Below are positions 46,022 through 55,826 of a stretch of 64,000 nucleotides of DNA, piece after piece (positions within the stretch are counted from its first letter, which is position 1; each line of letters begins with the position of its first letter). The stretch is from positions 62,001-126,000 of the forward strand of contig NZ_JBISBV010000002.1 of NCBI RefSeq assembly GCF_046592965.1. The letters are read 5' to 3'. The notes under the pieces were generated by a model. The model did not search any database. It saw only the letters and a list, made by a program, of their open reading frames with translations, and had not been told where the DNA came from. The position numbers and the translations under genes were made by a program. This DNA is from Marivita sp046592965 (GTDB lineage: Bacteria > Pseudomonadota > Alphaproteobacteria > Rhodobacterales > Rhodobacteraceae).

Positions 46022-46761
46022 TTGCGTCTCACCACCGGAATGTTTGACCGTCCGATCCGGTATCTCGCGTCGGGATGCGGTGGGTGGCCATCGGTTCGGT
46101 TCCAGAAGGCCGGCCCGCCAGCGCGCAGCCATATCGGCACCGTCAGGACAATGCCGATGCCGAATCCGCCGATATGCGCCCAGTAGGCAATGCCACCCTC
46201 GTCTGCTGGTGTGCCGAAGCCGCCGAACACCTGCATTCCGAACCAGACGGCCAGCATGATCCAGGCCGGGATCGGAATAATGCGGAAAATGAAGACGATG
46301 ATGATCAGAATATCCACCTTGGCTTTCGGAAACAGCAGAAGATACCCACCCATCACACCGGCAATCGCACCCGATGCCCCGACCGTCGGAACCGGAGAGC
46401 CGGGTGCGCTGATGTAGTGAACCACTCCGGCTCCGATCCCGGCGACCAGATAAAAGACAAGAAAACCGACATGGCCCATCTTGTCTTCGAGGTTGTCCCC
46501 GAAAATATAGAGAAACAGCATGTTGCCCAGCAAATGCATCCAGCCGCCATGCAGGAACATGGACGTGAAAAATCCGGCCCATCCGCGACCTTCGCTGACC
46601 AGCGCCGGAATCAGCGCCCAGTCGAAGTAAAAGCTCATCAACGCGCGATCGTCTTGCATCAGCGGAATAAAGCTGAGGAACGCGACCACATTGGCAGCGA
46701 TCAGCGCGAAGGTGACGTAAGGCGTGCCTTCAGAGGGGTTGTGATCACGGATCGGGAACAT
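46018..46761 (-). CDS. Rhomboid-family intramembrane protease
   Basis: A 247-residue membrane protein with about six hydrophobic segments. Catalytic motifs GASGAIAG (Ser130) and the later His196 (AYWAHIGGFGIG) match the serine-histidine dyad, and HGGWMHLLGNMLFLYIFGDN is the typical loop. The substrate is unknown. It is upstream of, and overlaps, the GFA gene by 4 nt. Confidence 0.92.
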   Translation of the reverse strand: MFPIRDHNPSEGTPYVTFALIAANVVAFLSFIPLMQDDRALMSFYFDWALIPALVSEGRGWAGFFTSMFLHGGWMHLLGNMLFLYIFGDNLEDKMGHVGFLVFYLVAGIGAGVVHYISAPGSPVPTVGASGAIAGVMGGYLLLFPKAKVDILIIIVFIFRIIPIPAWIMLAVWFGMQVFGGFGTPADEGGIAYWAHIGGFGIGIVLTVPIWLRAGGPAFWNRTDGHPPHPDARYRIGRSNIPVVRRK

Positions 46762-46792
46762 CGGGCAACAATTGTTGCATTCAGAGGTTCCG

Positions 46793-49700
46793 TCAAGCCG
46801 CGCCGCTCAGAAGTTGCGCGTTGCCGCCGGATGCCGTGGTATCAACGCAGACATGCCGTTCGCGACGCACATGACCGGTGTCCGGCATACCTGTGATCAA
46901 CGGCAGGATCGGTCCGGCGCGGCGTGCCAATGCCACTCGAAACGCGCGCGCGCTCTGTTCGTCGCCCCACCACAGGGCACCCTGTACGGGTAACTCTGCC
47001 AGCCAATCCGGCTCGATCGCACCAGATGCCATGATTGCGCATCCACCGAGGGCCTCGACGGCTTCGGCCTGCTGTTCGCAAGCCTCGCGCCCCGGTCCAA
47101 GGCAAAGGATCGGCCCTCGGGCAAGCGTCGTCAGGACGTTGGACTCGCCGGTTGGTCCGGGGAGATCAAGCATGTTCTGAGAACGCGCGCAGGCCGCGTC
47201 TTTTATGGACTTGTGAAGCCGTGCCAGATCATCCTGTGCATCCCAATCCGACGCATGATGCGGTGCTTCATGGTTGCGAAAGCGCGCCAGGTAATGCGGC
47301 CCGCCTGCCTTTGGCCCGGTCCCTGAGAGACCCTCGCCGCCGAACGGCTGGCTCCCGACGATGGCGCCGATCTGGTTGCGGTTCACATAGATATTGCCAG
47401 CCTCGATCCTTTCAGAGATGTGCTGTACGCGATCATCGATGCGGGTTTGCAGGCCAAAGGTGAGCCCGTAGCCGGTCGCGTTGATGGCGTCGATCACTGT
47501 GTCGATCTCGCGGGATTTGAACGTTGCGATGTGCAGCACCGGGCCGAAGATTTCACGCTCCATGTCCGCGATTCCGTTGACCTCTATCAAGGCAGGAGGA
47601 ACGAACGTGCCGCCGCGCGGCAGAGGGACGCGATGCAACAGGCGGCCTTCAGCTTCAGCCGCGTCGATATAGGCGGCGATGGTGTCGCGCGCCTCGACAT
47701 CGATCACCGGGCCGACATCTGTGCCATAGTTCCACGGATCACCGATCACCAAAGCGTCCATCGCCCCGGTCAACATGTCGGTAAAGGGTTTTGCAATGTC
47801 TTCCTGCACATAAAGGCAGCGCAGCGCAGAGCACCGTTGCCCTGCGGATTGGAAGGCTGATTCCACGATGGCTTGAACCGCCTGTTCGGGCAGCGCGGTG
47901 CTGTCCACGATCATTGCGTTCAGGCCACCCGTTTCGGCGATGAACGGCGCGCCGGGGTTCAGGTTCTCGGCCATGGAGCGATGGATGATCTGGGCCGTGT
48001 CCGTTGATCCGGTAAACGCTACACCCGAAACGACCGGGTTCGCGGTGAGCGCCGCGCCGACATCGCCGGCACCGGGCAGAATTTGAAGTGCAGTCGCCGG
48101 CACGCCGGCCTCGTGCAGAAGTTGGGCCGAGCTATGGGCGATGAGCGGGGTCTGTTCGGCGGGTTTGGCCAGAACCGCGTTGCCAGCCGCGAGAGCGGCG
48201 GCAATCTGACCGGTGAAGATGGCGAGTGGGAAATTCCACGGGCTGATACATGCAAACACACCCACCGGCGGCGCACCGTCAGCGCGCGCTGCATAGTAGC
48301 GCAGGAAATCCACGGCTTCTCGCAGCTCTGCTATCGCGTCTGGCAAGGACTTGCCCGCCTCGCGAGCGAGGATTGCGAAGAGTTCGCCGTAATGCGTTTC
48401 GTAAAGATCAGCGGCGCGATTGAGCACCTCGGCGCGCGTTGAGGCCGAGGCCTCCCAAACGCGGGCGGCGCTGGATGCGGCGGCGACCGTAGCACCTGAC
48501 GCCCATGTGATCTGTCCGACCGTATCGCCGGGGCGTGCGGGGTTTGCGATTGGCTCGGTTGCGCCCGTGTCCGCTGTCACTGCGATCAAGGGCGCGACGT
48601 CCCATTGTGCCTCGGCAAACGGAGCACGCGCGTCGAAGATCGCCTCCCGGGTGGGGCGATGGGCCAGATCCCATCCTGCCGAGTTGACGCGCTCGGGGGT
48701 GAATAGCTGCGGCCCGGTTGCGATATCCGTCGTGTGATGGTCCTCGAACGGGTCCGAGGCGACCACATTGGCGGGAACATCGGTGTCGACGATCTGGTTC
48801 ACAAAGGAGCTGTTTGCACCGTTCTCAAGCAGGCGTCGCACGAGGTAGGCCAGAAGATCCCGGTGAGCCCCGACAGGAGCGTAGATGCGGCAGCGCGTGC
48901 CCTCGGCGTCTTTGACGATGTCGTGCAGCGCTTCGCCCATCCCGTGCAGACGCTGGAACTCGAAGGAGTTTTTGTCCTCCGCCATATGCAGGATGGCCGC
49001 CACCGTATGTGCGTTGTGGGTCGCGAATTGCGGATAGATGCGATCGGTCATGCCAAGCAGTTTGCGCGCATTGGCGATGTAGCTGATATCGGTGTTGTGC
49101 TTGGCGGTGAAGACCGGGAATTCCGGCAGCCCTGCCACCTGCGCGCGCTTGATTTCGGTGTCCCAATACGCGCCTTTGACGAGCCGTACCATGATCCTGC
49201 GATCAAGACGTTCAGCCAGATCGTGAAGCCAGTCGATAACGGGCGCGGCCCGCTGGCCGTAAGCTTGTACGACGACGCCAAACCCGTGCCAGCCTTTGAG
49301 CGACGGCTCGGACAGCACCGCCTCGATCACATCGAGGGATATGGACAGGCGATCAGCCTCTTCGGCGTCGATATTCAACCCGATACCGGCAGACCGGGCC
49401 AACTGCGCCAATGTGCGAAGCCGCGGAACAACTTCGTTCATGACGGTGTCGTGCTGGGCCTGTTCGTAACGTGGATGTAGCGCTGACAATTTAACGGAAA
49501 TTCCGGGATTCTCCCGTATGTCCTTTGATGTCGCGGCCTCGGCAATGGCGCTGATGGCGCGCGAATAGGCGAGGTGGTAACGCCGTGCGTCGCTCTCGGT
49601 TCGCGCCGCTTCGCCAAGCATGTCGTAGGAATAGGTGTACCCCTTTGACTCCATCTTGGATGCGCGGGCCATTGCGGACTGGATGGTTTCGCCCAGAACG

Positions 49701-50215
49701 AACTGCGCGCCCATTTCCTTCATCGCGCGGCCAACCGCAGTGCGGATGACAGGCTCCCCAAGACGCTTGATCGCGCCGCGCAGATGCCCGACCGGGCCGG
49801 GCGTGTCGTCCTGCAACACCTTGCCAGTGAGCATCAGCGCCCAGGTGGACGCGTTCACCAAAGGCGACGTGCTTTCTCCCAGGTGTTTTGCCCAGTTCGA
49901 CGGCGCGATCTTATCCTCGATCAGCGCATCGATCGTTGCCGCGTCGGGCACGCGCAAAAGGGCCTCGGCGAGGCACATCAGCGCGATCCCCTCATCCGTG
50001 GAGAGTCCGTACTCGCTCAGAAACACTTCCATCAAGCCGGGTCGGGAGTCGTTTCTTATGGCCGAGACAAGCTTTGTCGCGCGCGACTTGATGTCGGCGC
50101 GGTCGGATGCGCTCAGGTCCGCAACGTCGCGCAGCGATGCGATGGCGGGCTCTTCGGCAGAATATTGTTTGGCGTCGATCACGGCGCGTAGATCGGGGGC
50201 GGCATCACGGGGCAT
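46793..50215 (-). CDS. putA: Bifunctional proline dehydrogenase / L-glutamate gamma-semialdehyde dehydrogenase
   Basis: A 1140-residue enzyme oxidising proline to glutamate through pyrroline-5-carboxylate. The proline dehydrogenase part has SVKLSALHPRYEQ, GLNIDAEEADRL and RLVKGAYWDTEIK (FAD barrel). The aldehyde dehydrogenase part has SPWNFPLAIFTGQIAAALAAGN, ETGGLNAMIVD and the catalytic Cys in SAFQSAGQRCSALR. There is no N-terminal ribbon-helix-helix domain, so it is not self-regulating like E. coli PutA. The divergent Lrp-type gene is the probable activator. Confidence 0.96.
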   Translation of the reverse strand: MPRDAAPDLRAVIDAKQYSAEEPAIASLRDVADLSASDRADIKSRATKLVSAIRNDSRPGLMEVFLSEYGLSTDEGIALMCLAEALLRVPDAATIDALIEDKIAPSNWAKHLGESTSPLVNASTWALMLTGKVLQDDTPGPVGHLRGAIKRLGEPVIRTAVGRAMKEMGAQFVLGETIQSAMARASKMESKGYTYSYDMLGEAARTESDARRYHLAYSRAISAIAEAATSKDIRENPGISVKLSALHPRYEQAQHDTVMNEVVPRLRTLAQLARSAGIGLNIDAEEADRLSISLDVIEAVLSEPSLKGWHGFGVVVQAYGQRAAPVIDWLHDLAERLDRRIMVRLVKGAYWDTEIKRAQVAGLPEFPVFTAKHNTDISYIANARKLLGMTDRIYPQFATHNAHTVAAILHMAEDKNSFEFQRLHGMGEALHDIVKDAEGTRCRIYAPVGAHRDLLAYLVRRLLENGANSSFVNQIVDTDVPANVVASDPFEDHHTTDIATGPQLFTPERVNSAGWDLAHRPTREAIFDARAPFAEAQWDVAPLIAVTADTGATEPIANPARPGDTVGQITWASGATVAAASSAARVWEASASTRAEVLNRAADLYETHYGELFAILAREAGKSLPDAIAELREAVDFLRYYAARADGAPPVGVFACISPWNFPLAIFTGQIAAALAAGNAVLAKPAEQTPLIAHSSAQLLHEAGVPATALQILPGAGDVGAALTANPVVSGVAFTGSTDTAQIIHRSMAENLNPGAPFIAETGGLNAMIVDSTALPEQAVQAIVESAFQSAGQRCSALRCLYVQEDIAKPFTDMLTGAMDALVIGDPWNYGTDVGPVIDVEARDTIAAYIDAAEAEGRLLHRVPLPRGGTFVPPALIEVNGIADMEREIFGPVLHIATFKSREIDTVIDAINATGYGLTFGLQTRIDDRVQHISERIEAGNIYVNRNQIGAIVGSQPFGGEGLSGTGPKAGGPHYLARFRNHEAPHHASDWDAQDDLARLHKSIKDAACARSQNMLDLPGPTGESNVLTTLARGPILCLGPGREACEQQAEAVEALGGCAIMASGAIEPDWLAELPVQGALWWGDEQSARAFRVALARRAGPILPLITGMPDTGHVRRERHVCVDTTASGGNAQLLSGAA

Positions 50216-50325
50216 GGCGATCTCCAGTCATTTTGTCTAAGCTACCCGACAACAGACAGGCGAAGTACCGGTATTTTGATCTTATGACTCACAATCGATC
50301 CGATTATTCAAGGGATTTAAGGCAA

Positions 50326-50796
50326 ATGAACTTTTCGGAGTTTGACAGATTCGACCGCGCCATTTTGCAGGAAATGGCCGGCGACGGTCGGGTGTCGATC
50401 ACCGAGTTGGCGCGCCGGATTGGTTTGTCAAAATCCCCTACCCAAGCGCGGTTGCGAAAGCTGGAGGAAGTGGGGGCGATTCAGGGTTATCGCGCCTTGC
50501 TCGATCCGATCCGTCTGGGGTTGGATCATATCGCTTTCGTCGAAGTGAAAATGACCGAGACCCGCGAGGCGGCGCTGTCTGCATTCAATGACGCCGTCAC
50601 CAGGATTCCCGAGATCGAGCAGGCGCATCTGATCGCCGGAAACTTCGATTATTTGCTGAAGGTGCGCACCGCTGACATGCACAGTTATCGACAGGTCCTG
50701 GCCGAGAAGATTTCGACATTGCCCTACGTCGCCGCGACGTCGACATATGTCGCGATGCAGGCGGTCAAGGAAGAGTCTTTCGGCAACGTGACCTGA
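50326..50796 (+). CDS. putR: Lrp/AsnC-family regulator, probable putA activator
   Basis: A 156-residue protein with an N-terminal helix-turn-helix (FDRAILQEMAGDGRVSITEL, RRIGLSKSPTQARLRKLEE) and a C-terminal RAM/effector domain (HIAFVEVKMTET, HLIAGNFDYLLKVRTADMHSY). It is divergent from putA, the arrangement of PutR in Rhodobacter and Agrobacterium, where it activates putA with proline. The assignment rests on that context. An earlier ATG at 50284 would add 14 residues; ATG 50326 is closer to the family start. Confidence 0.85.
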   Translation: MNFSEFDRFDRAILQEMAGDGRVSITELARRIGLSKSPTQARLRKLEEVGAIQGYRALLDPIRLGLDHIAFVEVKMTETREAALSAFNDAVTRIPEIEQAHLIAGNFDYLLKVRTADMHSYRQVLAEKISTLPYVAATSTYVAMQAVKEESFGNVT

Positions 50797-50860
50797 GGGA
50801 TGGCTTCGCAAACGGTTAGTATTGTTCTCGGACTCTGCCGCCGTTAAAGACTGAATTCGT

Positions 50861-50946
50861 GCGGGCGTGATGGAATGGTAGACATATCGGACTTAAAATC
50901 CGAAGGCCCTAGCGCCGTGTGGGTTCGAGTCCCACCGCCCGCACCA
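50861..50946 (+). tRNA. tRNA-Leu (anticodon UAA), CCA encoded
   Basis: Acceptor stem GCGGGCG / CGCCCGC is perfect, followed by A and an encoded CCA. The anticodon stem TCGGA / TCCGA closes the loop CTTAAAA, with anticodon TAA. The T-arm has GTGGGTTCGAGTCCCAC and the long variable arm is consistent with a class II leucine tRNA. It reads UUA and, by wobble, UUG codons. Confidence 0.97.
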
Positions 50947-51012
50947 CTGTGTTTGGCTGGACGTCTTCCATGAGATATTGCAGCACGCTTGTCGCCAGGG
51001 TCGAGAGCGAGT

Positions 51013-51795
51013 CTAGCAATTCTCGACTCCGCCAACCTTGTTCACGACAACATCCGTGTCCCACTGGTCGCACAGGCTCTTGAGGTTCGCCTCTATCGGT
51101 CTGTCGGTGAAAAACACATCAATGTCACCCAGCGACGTGACCCGCGCCGGAGCGACCCTTTTCAGCTTGCTGTGATCCGCAATCAGGAATGTCCGGCGTG
51201 ATTGCGCCAGAATGGTGCGGGTGACGCCGACTTCCTGCACGTCGAAATCGAGGATATCGCCGTCCTGGTCGATCGCGGAACATCCGATCACACCGATGTC
51301 GAACTTGAACTGACGGATGGTCGAGGTTGTGATGTCGCCGACCAACCCGCCATCAGACTGTCGCAGGGATCCACCGGTGACGATGACCTGCGAATTCGGG
51401 TTCTGCGACAAGGTGTTGGCCACGTTCATGTTGTTGGTGACGACAAGCAGGTTGTTGTGGTGACGCAATTCGTTTGCGACGGCCTCGGTGCTGGTTCCGA
51501 TATTAAGAAACACCGTGCAGTCGTCCGGAACCTGTGCGGCACAGGCGCGGGCCATTGCGGTCTTGGCCGCCGCGTTCAACTGCCTGCGTTCCTCGTAAGC
51601 GATGTTGGTTGTGCCCGAGGGCAGCACCGCACCGCCATGAACCCGCTCCAGCCGTCCCGCCTCTGCGAGATCGGTGAGATCGCGGCGGATCGTTTGCAAG
51701 GTGACTTCGAAATGTTCGGCCAGCCCTTCGACGGTCACTTTGCCGTCGCGGCGCGCGATTTCGAGAATTTCGGGATATCTGATCGCCTGCGACAC
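51013..51795 (-). CDS. glpR: DeoR-family repressor GlpR
   Basis: A 260-residue regulator with an N-terminal DeoR helix-turn-helix (RYPEILEIARRDGKVTVEGL, VTLQTIRRDLTDLAEAGRLERVHGGAVLP) and a C-terminal sugar-phosphate-sensing domain (LNIGTSTEAVANEL, DFDVQEVGVTRTI, VFFTDRP). GlpR binds glycerol 3-phosphate and represses glp genes. The start is GTG 51795 because GGAGAG lies just upstream. The frame before it has no family features. It is divergent from glpD. Confidence 0.93.
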   Translation of the reverse strand: MSQAIRYPEILEIARRDGKVTVEGLAEHFEVTLQTIRRDLTDLAEAGRLERVHGGAVLPSGTTNIAYEERRQLNAAAKTAMARACAAQVPDDCTVFLNIGTSTEAVANELRHHNNLLVVTNNMNVANTLSQNPNSQVIVTGGSLRQSDGGLVGDITTSTIRQFKFDIGVIGCSAIDQDGDILDFDVQEVGVTRTILAQSRRTFLIADHSKLKRVAPARVTSLGDIDVFFTDRPIEANLKSLCDQWDTDVVVNKVGGVENC

Positions 51796-51951
51796 ATCAC
51801 TCTCCAAGATTGGTCGCGTGTTTCGCAGATTTTGCACCCTGTGAAAATACGTTTCGGACACGTGGACTGCGCAAGAGAATCGCCGCACCTTTGGTGCTGA
51901 TCGAGCGAGGCCGAAATTCTGCAATAGATTTCTTCGGAAAAACAATAAGTT

Positions 51952-51976
51952 GAAAGAAAGCGAAAATATACGAACA
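51952..51976. promoter_or_regulatory. Candidate GlpR operator
   Basis: In the glpR-glpD intergenic region the minus strand reads TGTTCG, then TTTTCG and CTTTC: repeated TTCG elements with about 10-nt periodicity, as in DeoR-family operators. It lies about 70-95 nt before the glpD start. Weak evidence without a related site for comparison. Confidence 0.35.
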
Positions 51977-52044
51977 CATTTGCTGTTCTTTTTTTATAAG
52001 TTTGTTAAAGTGATCGGGCAAAACGAGGATTTGGGAGGATCTGA

Positions 52045-53637
52045 GTGACAGGGGCGGGGCACATCAACGATCTTTTGGTGATCGGCGGCGGCATCAACGG
52101 CTGCGGCATCGCGAGAGATGCGGCCGGGCGCGGATTGTCCGTCACGCTTGCCGAGATGTCCGATCTGGCCTCCGGCACGTCTTCGGCGTCAACCAAGCTC
52201 TTTCATGGCGGTTTGCGGTATCTCGAATATTTCGAGTTTCGTCTTGTGCGCGAAAGCCTGATCGAACGCGAAACGCTGTTGCGAGCGATGCCGCATATCT
52301 CCTGGCCGATGCGGTTCGTTCTTCCCTACACCTCCGACATACGTTTCGAGAGTGATACGCCGACCTCCAAGCTGTTGAACCTTGTCATGCCGTGGTCGAA
52401 AGGGCAGCGGCCGGCATGGCTGATCCGGATGGGTCTTTTCCTCTATGATCACCTCGGCGGGCGGAAAATCCTTCCACCAACATCCACGATCGACCTCACG
52501 ACAGCGCCGGAAGGCGCGCCTCTGCTGGAGAAGTTTGAAAAAGCTTATGAATATTCGGATTGCTGGATCGAAGACGCTCGTCTTGTCGCGTTGAACGCAC
52601 GCGATGCGCAGGATCGCGGGGCCACCATTCTGACCCGCACCAAAGTCGTCAGCGCGCATCAGTCGGATGGCGTTTGGCATGTCCTTCTGGAGGACGCGGT
52701 CAGGGGCAAAACGTCCACCATTCGCGCCCGCATGATCGTCAACGCCGGTGGGCCTTGGGTTGAGGATGTGCTGCACAACCGGGTGCACGCCGAGAGTGCC
52801 GACGGTGTTCGTCTGGTGCGCGGCAGTCATATCGTGACGCGGCGTCTGTTCGAGCATGACAAGTGCTACTTCTTTCAGGGCACCGATGGCCGGATCATGT
52901 TTGCTATCCCGTATGAAACGGATTTCACGCTGATCGGCACGACAGATCGCGAGCATGACGATCCGGACACTCCTCCGGTCTGCACCGATGCAGAGCGCGA
53001 CTACATGATCTCATTTGTGAACGGATATCTGAAATCACCTATCGGGATCGACGATATCGTGTGGACCTATTCCGGCGTTCGCCCGCTATACGATGACGAT
53101 GCGTCGTCAGCGACCGCAGCGACGCGGGACTACACGCTGAAAGTCAACCGCAGCGAGGGTGCTCCGGTTCTGAACATTTTTGGCGGAAAGATCACGACTT
53201 ATCGGCGTCTTGCCGAGCATGCGATGGAAAAAATCGACGTCGAACTTGGCAACACCACTTCCCCCTGGACCGCCGAAGCTGCGTTGCCGGGTGGAGATTT
53301 CGCCGTAGACGGGGTTGACGGGCTGATCGAGGGCTTGACGCGGGATTATCCGTTTTTGGGGCAAAAATGGGCCCAGCGTCTGATCCGCGCCTATGGCACG
53401 GATGCGCGCCTGATCCTTGGGGATGCGCGAGACGCCTCTGATTTGGGGCGGGACTTTGGTGCAACCCTCAGCTCGGCCGAAGTCGATTGGCTTATGGAAC
53501 GCGAATTTGCTCAGACCGCGGATGATGTGCTGTGGCGCCGCTCGAAACTCGGGCTGCGACTTTCGCAAGATGAGGCGGCAACTCTGGAGACCTACATGAC
53601 ACACCGCAGAGGCGCGACCGCGTCTGCCGCGCAATGA
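52045..53637 (+). CDS. glpD: Glycerol-3-phosphate dehydrogenase (aerobic)
   Basis: A 530-residue FAD enzyme oxidising glycerol 3-phosphate to dihydroxyacetone phosphate and reducing ubiquinone at the membrane. The FAD motif is LLVIGGGINGCGIARDAAGRG at the N terminus, followed by SGTSSASTKLFHGGLRYLE, FFQGTDGRIMFAIPYE and YSGVRPLYDDD. GTG start with a GGGAGG site 7 nt upstream. First gene of the glp operon; 21 nt to glpS. A glycerol kinase, needed to supply its substrate, is not in the window. Confidence 0.96.
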   Translation: MTGAGHINDLLVIGGGINGCGIARDAAGRGLSVTLAEMSDLASGTSSASTKLFHGGLRYLEYFEFRLVRESLIERETLLRAMPHISWPMRFVLPYTSDIRFESDTPTSKLLNLVMPWSKGQRPAWLIRMGLFLYDHLGGRKILPPTSTIDLTTAPEGAPLLEKFEKAYEYSDCWIEDARLVALNARDAQDRGATILTRTKVVSAHQSDGVWHVLLEDAVRGKTSTIRARMIVNAGGPWVEDVLHNRVHAESADGVRLVRGSHIVTRRLFEHDKCYFFQGTDGRIMFAIPYETDFTLIGTTDREHDDPDTPPVCTDAERDYMISFVNGYLKSPIGIDDIVWTYSGVRPLYDDDASSATAATRDYTLKVNRSEGAPVLNIFGGKITTYRRLAEHAMEKIDVELGNTTSPWTAEAALPGGDFAVDGVDGLIEGLTRDYPFLGQKWAQRLIRAYGTDARLILGDARDASDLGRDFGATLSSAEVDWLMEREFAQTADDVLWRRSKLGLRLSQDEAATLETYMTHRRGATASAAQ

Positions 53638-53658
53638 CGCCGCGAAGGAGAGCTTGCA

Positions 53659-54741
53659 GTGACACTGACACTTGACGGCGTAACCCATATCGTGAATGGC
53701 CAGACGCATATCCATCCCACGGATTTGACGCTTGAGAACGGCACGATGAACGTGCTCCTGGGGCCGACATCCTCCGGCAAGACATCCCTGATGCGTTTGA
53801 TGGCCGGTCTGGACCAGCCCACCAAGGGTCGCATTATCTGGGAGGGCAACGACGTCACTGGCCAGCGCGTGCAAGACCGGAAGGTGGCAATGGTGTACCA
53901 GCAATTCATCAACTACCCCTCGATGAGCGTTTACGACAATATCGCGTCACCGATGAAGCTGATGGGTCTGGACACATCTGAAATCGACAGGCGCGTGCGC
54001 GAAACCGCAGACCTGATGCAGTTGTCCCCCATGCTGGATCGCAAGCCGCTTGAACTTTCCGGCGGGCAGCAACAACGCTGCGCGCTGGCGCGTGCATTGG
54101 TGAAGAATGCCGGGCTGGTCCTGCTGGATGAACCGCTGGCCAACCTCGACTACAAGTTGCGCGAGGAGCTGCGCGCCGAAATCCCGCGGATATTCGAGGA
54201 ATCCGGCTCCATATTTGTCTATGCAACCACCGAACCCGAGGAGGCGCTCTTGCTGGGCGGGAACTGCGCGACATTGTGGGAAGGGCGCGTGACCCAGTTT
54301 GGCCCGACCGCACAGGTTTACCGTCAGCCGCGCGACGCGACAACGGCGCGGGTGTTTTCCGATCCGCCGATGAACTTTCTGGCCTTTGAAAAGTCGGGCG
54401 ACGTTTTGCGGCATCCCGGTGGTGATATTCCTGCCGGTGCTTTTGCCGCCGGTTTGCCGGACGGGCGGTATCTGGCCGGCTTTCGACCCAGCCATCTGAC
54501 GCTGGAAGCGGGACCGGATGCGATCCGGTTCGACACCACGTTGAACGTGACAGAAATCACCGGTTCCGAGACGTTCATTCACCTCGATCACGGCAAGGAA
54601 CGCTGGGTCGGCCTTATTCACGGCGTCCGCGATCTGAAATCCGGGCAAGCCTTGCCTGTCTATCTTGATGCCAGCCGGGTCTATATCTTCGCGGAAGATG
54701 GCGCGCTTGTTGCTGGCGCTCCTTACGCGGAGGCTGCGTAA
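53659..54741 (+). CDS. glpS: Glycerol ABC transporter ATP-binding protein GlpS
   Basis: A 360-residue MalK-type ATPase with a C-terminal TOBE-like regulatory region. Walker A is GPTSSGKT (35-42), the signature LSGGQ is at 133-137, and Walker B is LVLLDEPLANLD. At the switch-histidine position the sequence is YATTEPEEA, so His is replaced by Thr191. In the alphaproteobacterial GlpSTPQUV importer, GlpS and GlpT form an ATPase heterodimer. GTG start with a GGAG site. The stop shares one base with the glpT ATG (TAATG). Confidence 0.93.
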   Translation: MTLTLDGVTHIVNGQTHIHPTDLTLENGTMNVLLGPTSSGKTSLMRLMAGLDQPTKGRIIWEGNDVTGQRVQDRKVAMVYQQFINYPSMSVYDNIASPMKLMGLDTSEIDRRVRETADLMQLSPMLDRKPLELSGGQQQRCALARALVKNAGLVLLDEPLANLDYKLREELRAEIPRIFEESGSIFVYATTEPEEALLLGGNCATLWEGRVTQFGPTAQVYRQPRDATTARVFSDPPMNFLAFEKSGDVLRHPGGDIPAGAFAAGLPDGRYLAGFRPSHLTLEAGPDAIRFDTTLNVTEITGSETFIHLDHGKERWVGLIHGVRDLKSGQALPVYLDASRVYIFAEDGALVAGAPYAEAA

Positions 54742-55826
54742 TGGCCAAAATCACGCTTGATAACCTTGCCCATTCCTATTCGCCGAACCCGAAGTCGGAG
54801 GATGATTTCGCGCTCAAGGAATTGAACCACGACTGGGCCGATGGTGAGGCTTACGCGCTCCTCGGCGCCTCGGGGTGCGGAAAATCCACATTGCTGAACA
54901 TCATATCCGGGCTTTTGATCCCATCGCAGGGGCGTGTCTTGTTTGACGACAAGGATGTCACGACCGCCCCGACAGCAGACCGGAATATCGCGCAGGTTTT
55001 CCAGTTTCCAGTTGTTTACGACACGATGACAGTGCGCGAGAACCTCGCGTTTCCGCTCAAGAACCGGGGTATGGACAAAGCGGAAATCACCCGGCTTGTC
55101 CAAAAGGTCGGCGCGATGATCGGGATGGAGACGGAACTGGATCGCAAGGCGCGTGGCCTGACGGCGGATGCCAAACAGAAGATTTCACTCGGGCGTGGTA
55201 TGGTGCGTGAAGACGTCAATGCCCTGCTGTTTGATGAACCGCTGACGGTGATCGACCCGCATATGAAATGGGAGCTGCGCACGCAGTTGAAGAAGCTGCA
55301 TCAGGATTTTGGCCACACGATGATCTATGTGACCCATGACCAGACCGAGGCGCTGACCTTTGCCGACAAGGTGGTGGTCATGCATGACGGACGGGTCGTT
55401 CAGATCGGCACGCCGCAGGAATTGTTTGAACGCCCGGCGCACACGTTTGTCGGCTACTTCATCGGATCGCCGGGCATGAACCTGTTTGATGCGCAGATCG
55501 ACGGTGCGAAAGCTCGGGTCGGGCAAACGCATGTTGACCTCGGGGCCGCTTATGCGGCGCATGGAAAGACGCAAATCGGCGTTCGTCCGGAATTCATTCG
55601 CATGAACGTCGGCGGCGACGGGCTTCCCGCGACGATCCGCAGGATCGAGGATGTCGGCCGCCACCGTATCGTGCGCCTTGATGTCGATGGTCGCGCTATA
55701 AGCGCCATTGCAAACGAGGATGACGCAATCTCCTCAGACACTGACCGCATCACGTTCGATCCCGCCGGGATCAACGTTTACGCCGACGACTGGCGGATTG
55801 AACCCAGCGAAAGGGTCGCGCAATGA
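54741..55826 (+). CDS. glpT: Glycerol ABC transporter ATP-binding protein GlpT
   Basis: A 361-residue ATPase paired with GlpS. Walker A is GASGCGKST (42-50), Walker B is ALLFDEPLTVID and the switch histidine is His199 in YVTHDQTEA. The signature position reads LTADA (140-144) instead of LSGGQ. The C-terminal region has TOBE-like strands. The stop overlaps the glpP start by 4 nt (ATGA), so translation is coupled. Confidence 0.93.
   Translation: MAKITLDNLAHSYSPNPKSEDDFALKELNHDWADGEAYALLGASGCGKSTLLNIISGLLIPSQGRVLFDDKDVTTAPTADRNIAQVFQFPVVYDTMTVRENLAFPLKNRGMDKAEITRLVQKVGAMIGMETELDRKARGLTADAKQKISLGRGMVREDVNALLFDEPLTVIDPHMKWELRTQLKKLHQDFGHTMIYVTHDQTEALTFADKVVVMHDGRVVQIGTPQELFERPAHTFVGYFIGSPGMNLFDAQIDGAKARVGQTHVDLGAAYAAHGKTQIGVRPEFIRMNVGGDGLPATIRRIEDVGRHRIVRLDVDGRAISAIANEDDAISSDTDRITFDPAGINVYADDWRIEPSERVAQ

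Noticed and set aside
50844..51035. Small open frame on the minus strand containing GAGGGTRTH
   Set aside because: It is antisense to the tRNA-Leu gene and gives the well-known spurious GAGGGTRTHTALGPSDFKS-like translation of tRNA DNA.
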